NCBI RefSeq assembly: GCF_900167005.1
Contig: NZ_FUXW01000009.1
Location: 1 to 64,000, forward strand
DNA: 64,000 bases
Direction: 5' to 3'
Origin: Butyricicoccus pullicaecorum DSM 23266
GTDB lineage: Bacteria > Bacillota > Clostridia > Oscillospirales > Butyricicoccaceae
The notes beneath the pieces were generated by a model. That model saw nothing but the letters and a program-made list of their open reading frames with translations, ran no database searches and had not been told where the DNA came from. This document shows, one piece after another, positions 16,573 through 28,030 of the stretch (position 1 is the first letter of the stretch; each line of letters begins with the position of its first letter). A program made the translations under genes and the position numbers.

Positions 16573-18102
16573 TCAGCCCATACGGTCGACGGTGCGGTAG
16601 CTGAGTGCTTCTGCGATGTGCGGTGCACCGATGACGTCGGCGCCTGCCAGGTCGGCCACCGTGCGCGCGACGCGCAGCAGACGGTCGTACGCGCGGGCGG
16701 TCAGACCCAGACGGTCGAAGGCAGCCGCGAGCATGTCCTGCCCGGCGGTATCGACCGGACAGCAGTCGGCCATGTGAGCGGGCGGAATATCGGCGTTGAC
16801 GCGGATACCCAGATCGCGCAGACGGTCGCGCTGCCGCTCGCGTGCGGCCAGCACCCGGGCACGGATGGCGGCTGACGTTTCCTCGGTGCGCTCGCCCCGT
16901 GCGGCGAGTGCGGCATAGGACACCGGCTGCACGGCGACCTGTAAGTCGATGCGATCCATGAGCGGCCCGGAAAGCCTGTGTATATATTGTTGTACGGCGG
17001 CGGGTGAGCACACACAGCGCGGCGTGCCGTACCAGCCGCATCTACAAGGGTTCATCGCGGCGATGAGCTGGAAGCGGGCGGGGTAATCGACCTTGCCGAT
17101 GGCGCGGGAGATGGAGACCACCCCATCCTCGAGCGGCTGGCGCAGGACTTCGAGCACATCCTTATGAAATTCGGGGAACTCGTCGAGGAAGAGCACACCG
17201 TTGTGTGCGAGCGAGATGTCTCCGGGCTGGGGCAGACGGCCGGGACGACCGGTACCACCCGCGAGTGCCTGTGCCGAGGTGGTGTGATGGGGCGCACGCA
17301 CCGGGCGGCCGACCATGCGCGCGGCCTGCTCGCCCTGACCGAGCGCCGACCAGATGCGGATGACCTCCAGCCGTTCGTCGGGTTCGAGCGGGGGCAGGAT
17401 GGTGCAGAAGCGCTTGGCCATCATGCTCTTGCCCGAACCGGGTGAACCACATAATAAGATGTTGTGACCGCCGGCGGCGGCGATCTCTAACGCGCGCTTG
17501 ACCGTCTGCTGACCGAGGACGTGGCAGAAGTCCAGCGCATCGTCCGCGGCTGCGGGCGGCGCAGGCGGCGGACAGGGAGACAGGACAACGCCGCGATAGA
17601 GGTGGTTTAATAATGTAGTCAGGGTGGGAACGGGGAAGACCTCGATGCCCTCGGCGTACGCGGCCTCGGCGGCGTTGTCCGCCGGGACGTAGGCGCGGCG
17701 CAGACCGGCATCCCGCGCGGCCAGCAGCATGGACAGCACACCGGACACCGGGCGCAGCGCGCCGGTCAGCGACAGTTCACCGATAAATAGAGCGTCGTCC
17801 GGCGGCGGGGCGATCTGCCCGGAGGCCGACAGGATGGCCAGCAGGATGGGCAGGTCGTACACCGGGCCTTCTTTGCGCACGTCGGCGGGCGCGAGGTTTA
17901 TGGTCACGCGCGAGACCGGCCATTCGTACCCCGCGAATTTGACCGCCGCACGCACGCGCTCACCGGCTTCGGAAACCGCCTTGCCGGGCAGTCCGACGAT
18001 ATCCAGACGCGGCAATCCGTTTGAGAAGAAACACTCGACCGAGACAATGTAACCCTCGATTCCGGAAAGCCCAGCCGCGTGTACCAGAGAAACCATACCC
18101 AA
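16573..18102 (-). CDS. comM: YifB/ComM-family Mg-chelatase-like AAA+ ATPase
   Basis: 509 residues. An N-terminal ChlI-like domain (about 20-140, LPRLDIVGLPGKAVSEAGERVRAA split here as LPRLDIVGLP and AVSEAGERVRAA) precedes an AAA+ core. The core has Walker A CGSPGSGKSMMAKR, Walker B GVLFLDEFPEF, sensor QLIAAMNPCRCG and a Mg-chelatase C-terminal domain with DRIDLQV. ComM is a helicase promoting branch migration during uptake-DNA integration; its role in non-transformable Clostridia is unclear. The promoter lies at 18135-18164. Confidence 0.92.
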   Translation of the reverse strand: MGMVSLVHAAGLSGIEGYIVSVECFFSNGLPRLDIVGLPGKAVSEAGERVRAAVKFAGYEWPVSRVTINLAPADVRKEGPVYDLPILLAILSASGQIAPPPDDALFIGELSLTGALRPVSGVLSMLLAARDAGLRRAYVPADNAAEAAYAEGIEVFPVPTLTTLLNHLYRGVVLSPCPPPAPPAAADDALDFCHVLGQQTVKRALEIAAAGGHNILLCGSPGSGKSMMAKRFCTILPPLEPDERLEVIRIWSALGQGEQAARMVGRPVRAPHHTTSAQALAGGTGRPGRLPQPGDISLAHNGVLFLDEFPEFHKDVLEVLRQPLEDGVVSISRAIGKVDYPARFQLIAAMNPCRCGWYGTPRCVCSPAAVQQYIHRLSGPLMDRIDLQVAVQPVSYAALAARGERTEETSAAIRARVLAARERQRDRLRDLGIRVNADIPPAHMADCCPVDTAGQDMLAAAFDRLGLTARAYDRLLRVARTVADLAGADVIGAPHIAEALSYRTVDRMG

Positions 18103-18134
18103 ACCTCCCCGAAAAAGATCAATTATATGATACT

Positions 18135-18164
18135 AATATAATACACTTTTGCCTTGATTGCCAA
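18135..18164 (-). promoter_or_regulatory. Promoter for comM
   Basis: Minus strand TTGGCA (18159-18164), 18-base spacer, TATATT (18135-18140). Confidence 0.65.
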
Positions 18165-18213
18165 TCTTTTTCAGAAAATCGCAGAAGAATTGCAAAAAAC
18201 TCACAAGCGAAGG

Positions 18214-18262
18214 TTTACATTGGCAGGCCAATTGTGATAAAATACGTTAGGTAACGTATTTT
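18214..18262 (+). promoter_or_regulatory. PFOR promoter with a perfect operator palindrome
   Basis: A -35-like TTTACA (18214-18219) is followed by an extended -10 region TGTGATAAAAT (18233-18243). Overlapping the expected start site is a perfect inverted repeat with 11-base arms, AAAATACGTTA and TAACGTATTTT, separated by GG (18239-18262). The position suits a repressor. The sequence is not the Rex consensus TTGTTAA-N4-TTAACAA, though it shares the TTA/TAA halves. Confidence 0.7.
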
Positions 18263-18345
18263 GTTTTTAGAATGCACGCAGTCCGTTCTGCGCCGTTCTG
18301 CTTTTTTCGTCAATCCGTAATTTCCATCAAGGAGGATTTCACAAC

Positions 18346-21900
<3,555 letters not shown>

Positions 21901-21920
21901 TCGCATAGATGGTTTTTAAG

Positions 21921-21950
21921 AGACCGTCCCTTCGGGGACGGTCTTTTTTT
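21921..21950 (+). terminator. Terminator after PFOR
   Basis: Stem AGACCGTCCC/GGGACGGTCT, TTCG loop, T7 tract. Confidence 0.9.
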
Positions 21951-21958
21951 CACGAAAA

Positions 21959-22329
21959 GCACCGCAGCCAAATTGAAGTTTTCGCTCAAGCCTTTTTCAA
22001 AAGGCTTGCGGGTTCTCAGGGCAGAGCCCTGAGACGCGCTCCGCAGAGCGCGGAATTCCCTTTTTGATTCCGGCTCATGCCGGAATCAACCAAAAATAAC
22101 AAAAAAGCGCCGCCCGCAGGCGGCAAGACTCTCTTGCGGCTGAAAGCCGCTCATAAAACCGTTCCGAAAGGAACGGTTTTCTTTTTTGTATGTTTTGATT
22201 GAAACCCGGGCCGGACACCGGGTTTCAAAGGGGAATTTCGCCCGTTGCGACGGGCGACTTGAGGCTCTGCCTCAAGACTCCGCAAACCTTTGAAAAGGTT
22301 TGATCCAAACTTCATGAGGGGTGCGGTGC
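21959..22329. repeat. Multi-hairpin intergenic element, copy B (full length)
   Basis: It runs from GCACCGCAGCC to GGTGCGGTGC. Modules in order: AAGCC...GGCTT arm, CTCAGGGC/GCCCTGAG, CGCGCTC/GAGCGCG, GATTCCGGC/GCCGGAATC, GCCGCC/GGCGGC, TGCGGCT/AGCCGC, AAACCGTTCC/GGAACGGTTT with T-run, TTGAAACCCGG/CCGGGTTTCAA, TCGCCCGT/ACGGGCGA, TTGAGGC/GCCTCAA and an AAACCTTTGAAAAGGTTT arm. The GATTCCGGC stem replaces the GATTTTCGC stem of other copies with compensating changes on both sides. This is the only copy between co-directional genes. Confidence 0.9.
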
Positions 22330-22453
22330 TTTTGTCGGAAAAAACCGATCAGTTTGCTTAAAGTTCACAATTTCGCCCTTGTAATTTATGCAAAAAACCA
22401 TTAAACTAAAATACAGTACGGAAATTTTACCCCAAGGAGGAGGAAATAGACGG

Positions 22454-23488
22454 ATGCGCTGGAAGTTTTTGACTGCCATCGCGCTGTGCGCCGCACTGGT
22501 CGCAGTTCCTACCCTGACTTTCCAGGGTCGAGCACGCAATCAGGCGCAGGCGGCTGAGTCGCTCAGCCCCGAGGCACAGCCTTATAATACCGTCGTGCGC
22601 TGGACGCGCGAGACGCAGAGCAATAAAATGGGCGATGATATCGTGATGAGCCTGGGCTATAATGCACAGGGTGACACGGTGGTCACCGTTCTGGAAAATG
22701 AAGACCCCATCATCACGACTTATACCTACGACGAACAGGGCCGCAAGGTTGCTGTCCATAGCTACGACGACGGCAAGGAGTTCGTTTACAGCCAGTATGC
22801 CTATAACGAGCAGGGCGACCAGACCCAGTGGATCTATCAGGCACGCACGGCTGAGGGTGTGACCGAGACCGTCTGCACCTATGAATATACCTACGACGCA
22901 AACGGGGAGATCACGCAAAAGGACAGCTATCAGAACGATGTGTTGACCGCTCGCGAGACCTATTCCCGTGAACATACCAACGAGGGCACGGTTGTCCGCA
23001 CGATCACCGACGGCGACCTCGCCTCCGACCTGACCTGCTATGACGATAACGGCAAGCCGCTCTGGCGTGAAAAGGGCGAGTACCGCATGGTTTACTATTA
23101 CGACGACCAGGGTCGCGAGACCGAAAACTGCGTCATCAACGCCGGTATGCAGCAAAACCGCACGCTGACGGTCTACGGAGATGACGGTAACGCCATTCGC
23201 CGCATTCTGTATGGCACCGATATCAACGACGTGGTGAGCACGAGCGAGATCGAGACGCTGACCGGTGCGCCCAAGGCATGGGTCGACTTTGCGCAGTCCC
23301 AGAATACCACTGTCATCGTGGCACAGGGACAGGAACAGGAGCAGCCCAAGGAAGAGCAGCAGACCACCGAGCAAGCCGCTGACCAGACGGCAGCTGACGG
23401 CCAGACAGTCACCACCGACGGTCAGACTGTTACCACCGAGGCGACGCAGCAGGCGCAGACCAATCCGACCACCCAAACCACCCCGTAA
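22454..23488 (+). CDS. Secreted YD-repeat-like protein 1
   Basis: 344 residues from the ATG at 22454 (AAGGAGGAGG upstream). A signal peptide ending near AQA-AES (about residue 35) leads into a series of YD/RHS-type repeats: TYTYDEQGRKVAV, YAYNEQGDQ, YTYDANGEITQ, CYDDNGKPL and YYYDDQGRETEN. The tail (from about 290) is low-complexity Gln/Thr. YD repeats usually build RHS shells, but these are too few for a shell and no toxin domain follows. It is the first of three tandem paralogues; its function is unknown. Confidence 0.75.
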   Translation: MRWKFLTAIALCAALVAVPTLTFQGRARNQAQAAESLSPEAQPYNTVVRWTRETQSNKMGDDIVMSLGYNAQGDTVVTVLENEDPIITTYTYDEQGRKVAVHSYDDGKEFVYSQYAYNEQGDQTQWIYQARTAEGVTETVCTYEYTYDANGEITQKDSYQNDVLTARETYSREHTNEGTVVRTITDGDLASDLTCYDDNGKPLWREKGEYRMVYYYDDQGRETENCVINAGMQQNRTLTVYGDDGNAIRRILYGTDINDVVSTSEIETLTGAPKAWVDFAQSQNTTVIVAQGQEQEQPKEEQQTTEQAADQTAADGQTVTTDGQTVTTEATQQAQTNPTTQTTP

Positions 23489-23493
23489 CCTCC

Positions 23494-23521
23494 ATACCTG
23501 CCGCAAGGCAGGTATTTTTTT
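23494..23521 (+). terminator. Terminator after YD-repeat protein 1
   Basis: Stem ATACCTGCC/GGCAGGTAT, GCAA loop, T-run. Confidence 0.85.
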
Positions 23522-23545
23522 GCCCTTCTGATACCGATTTGTTTC

Positions 23546-23574
23546 TTGCCGGGACGAAAACGCGGGTGTAAACT
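23546..23574 (+). promoter_or_regulatory. Probable promoter for YD-repeat proteins 2 and 3
   Basis: TTGCCG (23546-23551), 17-base spacer, TAAACT (23569-23574) preceded by TG. Confidence 0.5.
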
Positions 23575-23593
23575 GAGGAAAAGGGGTGATCGT

Positions 23594-24472
23594 ATGAAGG
23601 GAAAACGCATTTTGACCGCACTCATCGCCGCAGCATTGACCGGCGGTATCACGTGTGCCTATGTTGCACCAATTCGGGAAAATAATACCGTTGTTCGCTG
23701 GCAGCTGCAAACCAGTACGACGCAGACAGAAGAAATGAATACCGAAGTCGGCATGATCTATGGCATGAATACACAGGACAAACCGGTCGAAATCTATACC
23801 CGAATGGAGGTTACAGGTCAAAGCGAGGATGCACAGTGGGCTGCCGAACAAATGAACACGGACTGGTCGCGCTCCAATCTCAATGCCTATGACCGCAACG
23901 GAAACCGCGTCGAGGGTTGGGGCTTTGACGGGGACGGCAAGGCGGTTTTGCACCTGCACGAACGCTATGACGCGCATGGAAACTGTGTCAGCCAGACCGG
24001 TCTGTCGGTTGGTGACACATTCACCGAATATACCTATGACGAAAAGGGACGCATCATCAGCATGACGCAGACCACGATTGACGCACAGACCGGCGACGTG
24101 GAATATCAGTCGACCACCACACAGACCTATACCGACCGCCCGGACGGCAGCTATACCGTGCAGCAGAGCGATGAGGAACTGATGACAGAAGTCGTTGATG
24201 AATACGATGCGGCGGGTAATCTGATATCGCGTCGTATTATTTGGGATAGTGATGGCAGAACGACCGACTATGATTATACCTACGACGATCAAAATCGCGA
24301 AATCGGCGTGGAACTCTATTCGGACGGTCAGTTGCGTGACCGTACCGTGATCGAATATGACGTGGACGGACTCATCAGCCGTGCGATCACCTATGACAGC
24401 ACGGGCGCGATTATCGGTACATCCGAGTCGCGGGAAGTCGACGGGCCGCAGCTCGGAGAGGACGAAACATGA
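23594..24472 (+). CDS. Secreted YD-repeat-like protein 2
   Basis: 292 residues. The ATG at 23594 follows AAGGGGTGAT. An N-terminal signal or anchor (KRILTALIAAALTGG) precedes repeats such as NAYDRNGNRVEGW, EYTYDEKGRIISM, DYTYDDQNREIGVE and ITYDSTGAI. The N-terminal design matches proteins 1 and 3, and an NNTVVRWQLQT motif after the signal echoes YNTVVRWTRET in protein 1, supporting paralogy. The stop overlaps the start of protein 3 (ATGA). Function is unknown. Confidence 0.75.
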   Translation: MKGKRILTALIAAALTGGITCAYVAPIRENNTVVRWQLQTSTTQTEEMNTEVGMIYGMNTQDKPVEIYTRMEVTGQSEDAQWAAEQMNTDWSRSNLNAYDRNGNRVEGWGFDGDGKAVLHLHERYDAHGNCVSQTGLSVGDTFTEYTYDEKGRIISMTQTTIDAQTGDVEYQSTTTQTYTDRPDGSYTVQQSDEELMTEVVDEYDAAGNLISRRIIWDSDGRTTDYDYTYDDQNREIGVELYSDGQLRDRTVIEYDVDGLISRAITYDSTGAIIGTSESREVDGPQLGEDET

Positions 24473-25305
24473 AGTCGAGACGCTTGATTGCAGCCTTGGC
24501 CGCCGCTGCGCTGACTGCAGGCGTGACTTATGCCTATACCAAACCCGTGCAAGACCGCAATCAGATTGCCTTTTGGCGCACGGCGGACGGGATACAGGTA
24601 GATGCGTACAATCGATACGGTCAGCCTGTGACGACTTATTATTTCCCGTCATCGAACCAGCCGCCCAACGTGATTGTGCGCAATGCCTACGACCGCGACG
24701 GCAATCGGCTGCGCGCGTCCCGGACGCTGGCGGACGGTGCAGTCGATCTGGAATTGCAATGGACGTACGACCGAGATGGACACGTCCTGTCCCAGACACA
24801 AACGCAGGGACAAGACCAGTTGGTGACGACGTACGCGTACGAGCTGGACGCACAGGGGCGAGTCGTGCAGATTGAAGAGATCTGCGAGGGTCAGACCCAG
24901 AGCACGATCTGCAAAACCTATGCAGATACACCGGACGGCGGTTGGTGCGAAACTGCCGTGTACGAGGGCATGGGCATTCTGGATATCGGGGGTGACGTCA
25001 ACCCACTGTCTCTTTTAACACCAAACGAAGCCTGCCTGCGCTTTGGCCGGTCGGAAATCGTTTATGACGCGCATGGTGTCGTGCAGAAAATCACCGTTTT
25101 GGATGATTTGGGCGCACGAACCTGGGTGTATGCGTACAACGAACAAGGACAGCCGACTGAGATTGTCGAACAGCTGGACGGACAGCCGGTCGGATGGATG
25201 ACCCTCGACTATGACGCGGACGGCATGATCGCCAAGGCGGTTTTGAATGGCATATCCGGTCAGCGAACGGTTGTTTTTCAAGAAACCGACCCCGTTTTTG
25301 CATAA
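24469..25305 (+). CDS. Secreted YD-repeat-like protein 3
   Basis: 278 residues, translationally coupled to protein 2 by a 4-base overlap. A signal or anchor (RRLIAALAAAALTAGVTYAY) is followed by NAYDRDGNRLRA, YAYELDAQGRVVQI, VYDAHGVVQKI, YAYNEQGQPTEIV and LDYDADGMIAKAV. No catalytic motif is visible. The three proteins may act together at the cell surface. Confidence 0.75.
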   Translation: MKSRRLIAALAAAALTAGVTYAYTKPVQDRNQIAFWRTADGIQVDAYNRYGQPVTTYYFPSSNQPPNVIVRNAYDRDGNRLRASRTLADGAVDLELQWTYDRDGHVLSQTQTQGQDQLVTTYAYELDAQGRVVQIEEICEGQTQSTICKTYADTPDGGWCETAVYEGMGILDIGGDVNPLSLLTPNEACLRFGRSEIVYDAHGVVQKITVLDDLGARTWVYAYNEQGQPTEIVEQLDGQPVGWMTLDYDADGMIAKAVLNGISGQRTVVFQETDPVFA

Positions 25306-25345
25306 AAAGGCCCCATTCGGACAAACCGAATGGGGATTTTCCTTT
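25303..25345. terminator. Bidirectional terminator between convergent genes
   Basis: Stem CCCCATTCGG/CCGAATGGGG (25311-25336) flanked by A-run and T-run. Confidence 0.85.
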
Positions 25346-25779
25346 TACTTGTGCAGCAGTGCGCTGATCTGGCTTTCGCCCAGCACGATGATGCCGTTGG
25401 CACGCAGCAGCTGGGTGGTCATACCGTCGCCCGGCACGCGGGTGTGGGAGAAATTGCCGTCGTAGATGACGCCCGCACCACAGGACGGGCTGCGCTCCTT
25501 GAAGATGGCATAGCGGCAGTCGTACTCCTTGGCCAGCCGCAGGGTCTCCTGCGCGCCGCGGATGTACGCGTCGGTCACGTCGGTGCCGTCGCGTGCGATG
25601 ATGCGGTCACCCTGACGCTCGGCCGGTTCCCGCGGGGTGTCCAGACCGCCCCGACGCTCGGGACAGACCGGAATCAGAATGTGCTCTTCCATGAGCTTTT
25701 CCAGCTCAGGGCAGTAGTTGTGCGAACCGTCGTACCGGCAGTTCATGCCGAGCAGACAGGCGCTGACTAAAATATTCAT
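25345..25779 (-). CDS. DUF523 domain protein
   Basis: 144 residues, full length for the family. Conserved cysteines lie in VSACLLGMNCRYDG, PVCPERRGGL and FKERSPSCGAG. The function is unknown; the family is often fused to or found near DUF1722 or tRNA-modification genes. Its ATG overlaps the stop of tcdA by 4 bases, so the two form an operon. Confidence 0.9.
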   Translation of the reverse strand: MNILVSACLLGMNCRYDGSHNYCPELEKLMEEHILIPVCPERRGGLDTPREPAERQGDRIIARDGTDVTDAYIRGAQETLRLAKEYDCRYAIFKERSPSCGAGVIYDGNFSHTRVPGDGMTTQLLRANGIIVLGESQISALLHK

Positions 25780-26507
25780 CGAAGTCCCTCCGTCAAATCC
25801 TTGATGACCTCGCCTGCGAGAATGAAGCCCGCGACAGGCGGAACGAACGAAACGCTCGCGGGCACCGGACGGCCAGCCGTGCCCTTGGATTCACCCGGAC
25901 AGAGTGCATAGCGTTCGGGCGGAATTTTTGCGGCTTCCTCGGTGGAAAAGACCACTTTCAGACGCTTGATGTGACGTTTCTTGCACTCCTGCCGGATGAC
26001 ACGCGCAAGCGGACAGACCGAAGTCTTGTAGATGTCCGCGACCTGGAAGCGGGTGGGGTCGAGCTTGTTGCCCGTACCCATGGACGAGATGAGCGGCACA
26101 CCCAGCTTGTTGCAGGTTTCGATCAAAAACAGCTTGGCGGTGACCGTGTCGATCGCGTCGATCACGTAGTCGAACTGGGACAGATCGGGCGTATCGTCGG
26201 GCGTGACGAACATCTGGAGCGGGGTGACCGTGCAGGTGGGGTTAATATCGCGGATACGAGCGGCCATGACCTCGACCTTGGGCTGGCCGACGGTGGAGGA
26301 CAGGGCGATAATCTGGCGGTTGCGGTTGGAGACCGAGACCACGTCATTGTCTATGAGCGTGAGGGCGCCGACGCCTGCGCGGGCGAGCGCCTCGGCGGCA
26401 GCTCCGCCGACACCGCCGATGCCGAACACCGCGACGTGTGCCCCTGCCAGACGGTCCATGCCGTCGGCACCGAGCAGCAGTGCGGCGCGGGAAAATTCTT
26501 GCAGCAT
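25776..26507 (-). CDS. tcdA: tRNA threonylcarbamoyladenosine dehydratase
   Basis: 243 residues. An E1-like ThiF fold carries the ATP-binding VFGIGGVGGAAAEAL, LIDNDVVSVSNRNRQ, and DAIDTVTAKLFLIE. TcdA cyclises t6A37 to ct6A in ANN-decoding tRNAs. I start at the ATG at 26507, where AAAGGAAAAG is well placed and homology begins, rather than upstream MEF (26534) or the much longer open frame. tsaE and tsaB, needed for the t6A substrate, lie at 55-56 kb. Confidence 0.92.
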   Translation of the reverse strand: MLQEFSRAALLLGADGMDRLAGAHVAVFGIGGVGGAAAEALARAGVGALTLIDNDVVSVSNRNRQIIALSSTVGQPKVEVMAARIRDINPTCTVTPLQMFVTPDDTPDLSQFDYVIDAIDTVTAKLFLIETCNKLGVPLISSMGTGNKLDPTRFQVADIYKTSVCPLARVIRQECKKRHIKRLKVVFSTEEAAKIPPERYALCPGESKGTAGRPVPASVSFVPPVAGFILAGEVIKDLTEGLR

Positions 26508-26694
26508 AGGCTTTTCCTTTTCTGTAAATTCCATTTGATTTGAAAATGAACGTGGCCGGTGTTTCACGGTCGTTCTTGCAAAATTATACTGCAAAATACG
26601 CGCGGATACAATCCTTTTATGCGCAGACGAGCGGGAAGGGATTGGAAAAATCCGGGAAATGGTGCGAAAACCGGTCGGCGTGTGCGTGATACCC

Positions 26695-26723
26695 TTTTCA
26701 AACGGGTAAGATTGTGCTATACT
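26695..26723 (+). promoter_or_regulatory. Promoter for the polysaccharide deacetylase
   Basis: TTTTCA (26695-26700), 17-base spacer, extended -10 TGC-TATACT (26718-26723). Confidence 0.7.
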
Positions 26724-26754
26724 GAAGAAAATGTCCGAAAAAGAGAGGAAGTTC

Positions 26755-27675
26755 ATGCAGTTGCATTTTAGAAAAAAATCCCTGCTGCGCCGCTTGGCAG
26801 CGGTTATGCTGTCGGCGTGCCTGCTGACCGGTCTGGCACAGGCTGCGCCCGCGGAAGCGTCGCCCGAGACGACCACAGCGGCAGCAGCACAGACATCGCC
26901 CGCGACCGATTACCTGCCCGTACTCATGTACCACCACTTTGATGAAGAGCCGGGCGGCTCGACCATGGTGGTATCACCCGAGCGCTTCGCAGAACAGATG
27001 GCAGCCCTCAAACAGGCGGGCTATACGGCTGTTACACCCGAACAGATCGTCGACTACGTGGACAACGGCACTCCGCTGCCCGAAAAACCGGTTTGGATTT
27101 CGATGGACGACGGCTATCAGAGCAACTTGACCTACGCCGCACCCGTCCTGCAAAAGAATGGACTGAACGCCACGATCTACTGTATCGGCGTTTCGGTCGG
27201 AAAATCGACCTATAAAGACTTCGGCGTGCCGATTATCCCCCATTTCTCGTATGAAGAGGCAAAAAAGTGGGTGGACGCCGGCGTCATCAACATCCAGAAC
27301 CATACCTATGACATGCATAACGTGTCCGGTCTGGACGTTGACGGCTACCGCCGCGGTGTGCTGCCGCGCCCGGACGAATCGCTGGATTCCTATATGACCA
27401 CCTTCCGCAATGATTTTCATAAGGCAAATGATGCCATTCATGCGGCATTCGGCTATGATACCTTGGCTTTTGCCTATCCGTTTGGCTTGCATAACGCCGT
27501 GACCGAGGGTATGCTGCAAACGATGGGCGTGCGTTTGACTGTCACCATCCGTGAGGGTATCAATACCTTGGTCAAGGGCGATCCGTCTTGTTTGTATAGT
27601 ATGACCCGGTTTAATATCACTGATGACGTGACTGGTGCACAATTACTGGAAAAGATCAAGGAACCAGTAAAGTAA
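26755..27675 (+). CDS. Secreted polysaccharide deacetylase (NodB/CE4 family)
   Basis: 306 residues from the ATG at 26755 (AGAGGAAG upstream). A signal peptide (about 1-33) ends at an AxA-type site and is followed by an Ala/Thr-rich linker. The catalytic domain has VLMYHHF, motif 1 as WISMDDGYQ (catalytic base and metal Asp in DDG), motif 2 QNHTYDMH (two metal-binding His) and FAYPFG (motif 3). It should deacetylate N-acetylglucosamine in peptidoglycan or a related glycan. The gene is monocistronic and followed by hairpin element C. Confidence 0.9.
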   Translation: MQLHFRKKSLLRRLAAVMLSACLLTGLAQAAPAEASPETTTAAAAQTSPATDYLPVLMYHHFDEEPGGSTMVVSPERFAEQMAALKQAGYTAVTPEQIVDYVDNGTPLPEKPVWISMDDGYQSNLTYAAPVLQKNGLNATIYCIGVSVGKSTYKDFGVPIIPHFSYEEAKKWVDAGVINIQNHTYDMHNVSGLDVDGYRRGVLPRPDESLDSYMTTFRNDFHKANDAIHAAFGYDTLAFAYPFGLHNAVTEGMLQTMGVRLTVTIREGINTLVKGDPSCLYSMTRFNITDDVTGAQLLEKIKEPVK

Positions 27676-28030
27676 ACGGAATCCCGCCCGCGGGCGAATT
27701 GAAGCTTTCGCTCAAGCCTTTCTCGAAAGGCTTGCGGGTTCTCAGGGCAGAGCCCTGAGACGCGCTCCGCAGAGCGCGGAATCCCCTTTTGAAACCCGGT
27801 GTCCGACCCGGGTTTCAACTAAAATAAGCAAAAAGGGAAAGACCAACCCTTTGGTTGGTCTTTCCAGAGATTGCGCGACTTGCGAGTCGCGCTTTTATTT
27901 TTTATTTTAGTTGATTTTCGCAAAGGCGAAAATCAAAAAAGAGTTTCGCGTCCTGCGGGACGCGACTTGAGGCTCTGCCTCAAGACTCCGCAAACCTTTG
28001 AAAAGGTTTGATCCAAACTTCAATTAGGGC
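27676..28030. repeat. Multi-hairpin intergenic element, copy C (inverted centre)
   Basis: The same outer arms surround a core in reverse order. After the left arm and CGCGCTC/GAGCGCG come GAAACCCGG/CCGGGTTTC, AAAGACCAACC/GGTTGGTCTTT, GCGCGACT/AGTCGCGC and only then GATTTTCGC/GCGAAAATC. Next are CGCGTCC/GGACGCG, TTGAGGC/GCCTCAA and the AAACCTTTGAAAAGGTTT arm. Its terminal segment runs into the 3' end of the convergent gene, supplying that gene's last codons and stop. Confidence 0.88.
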
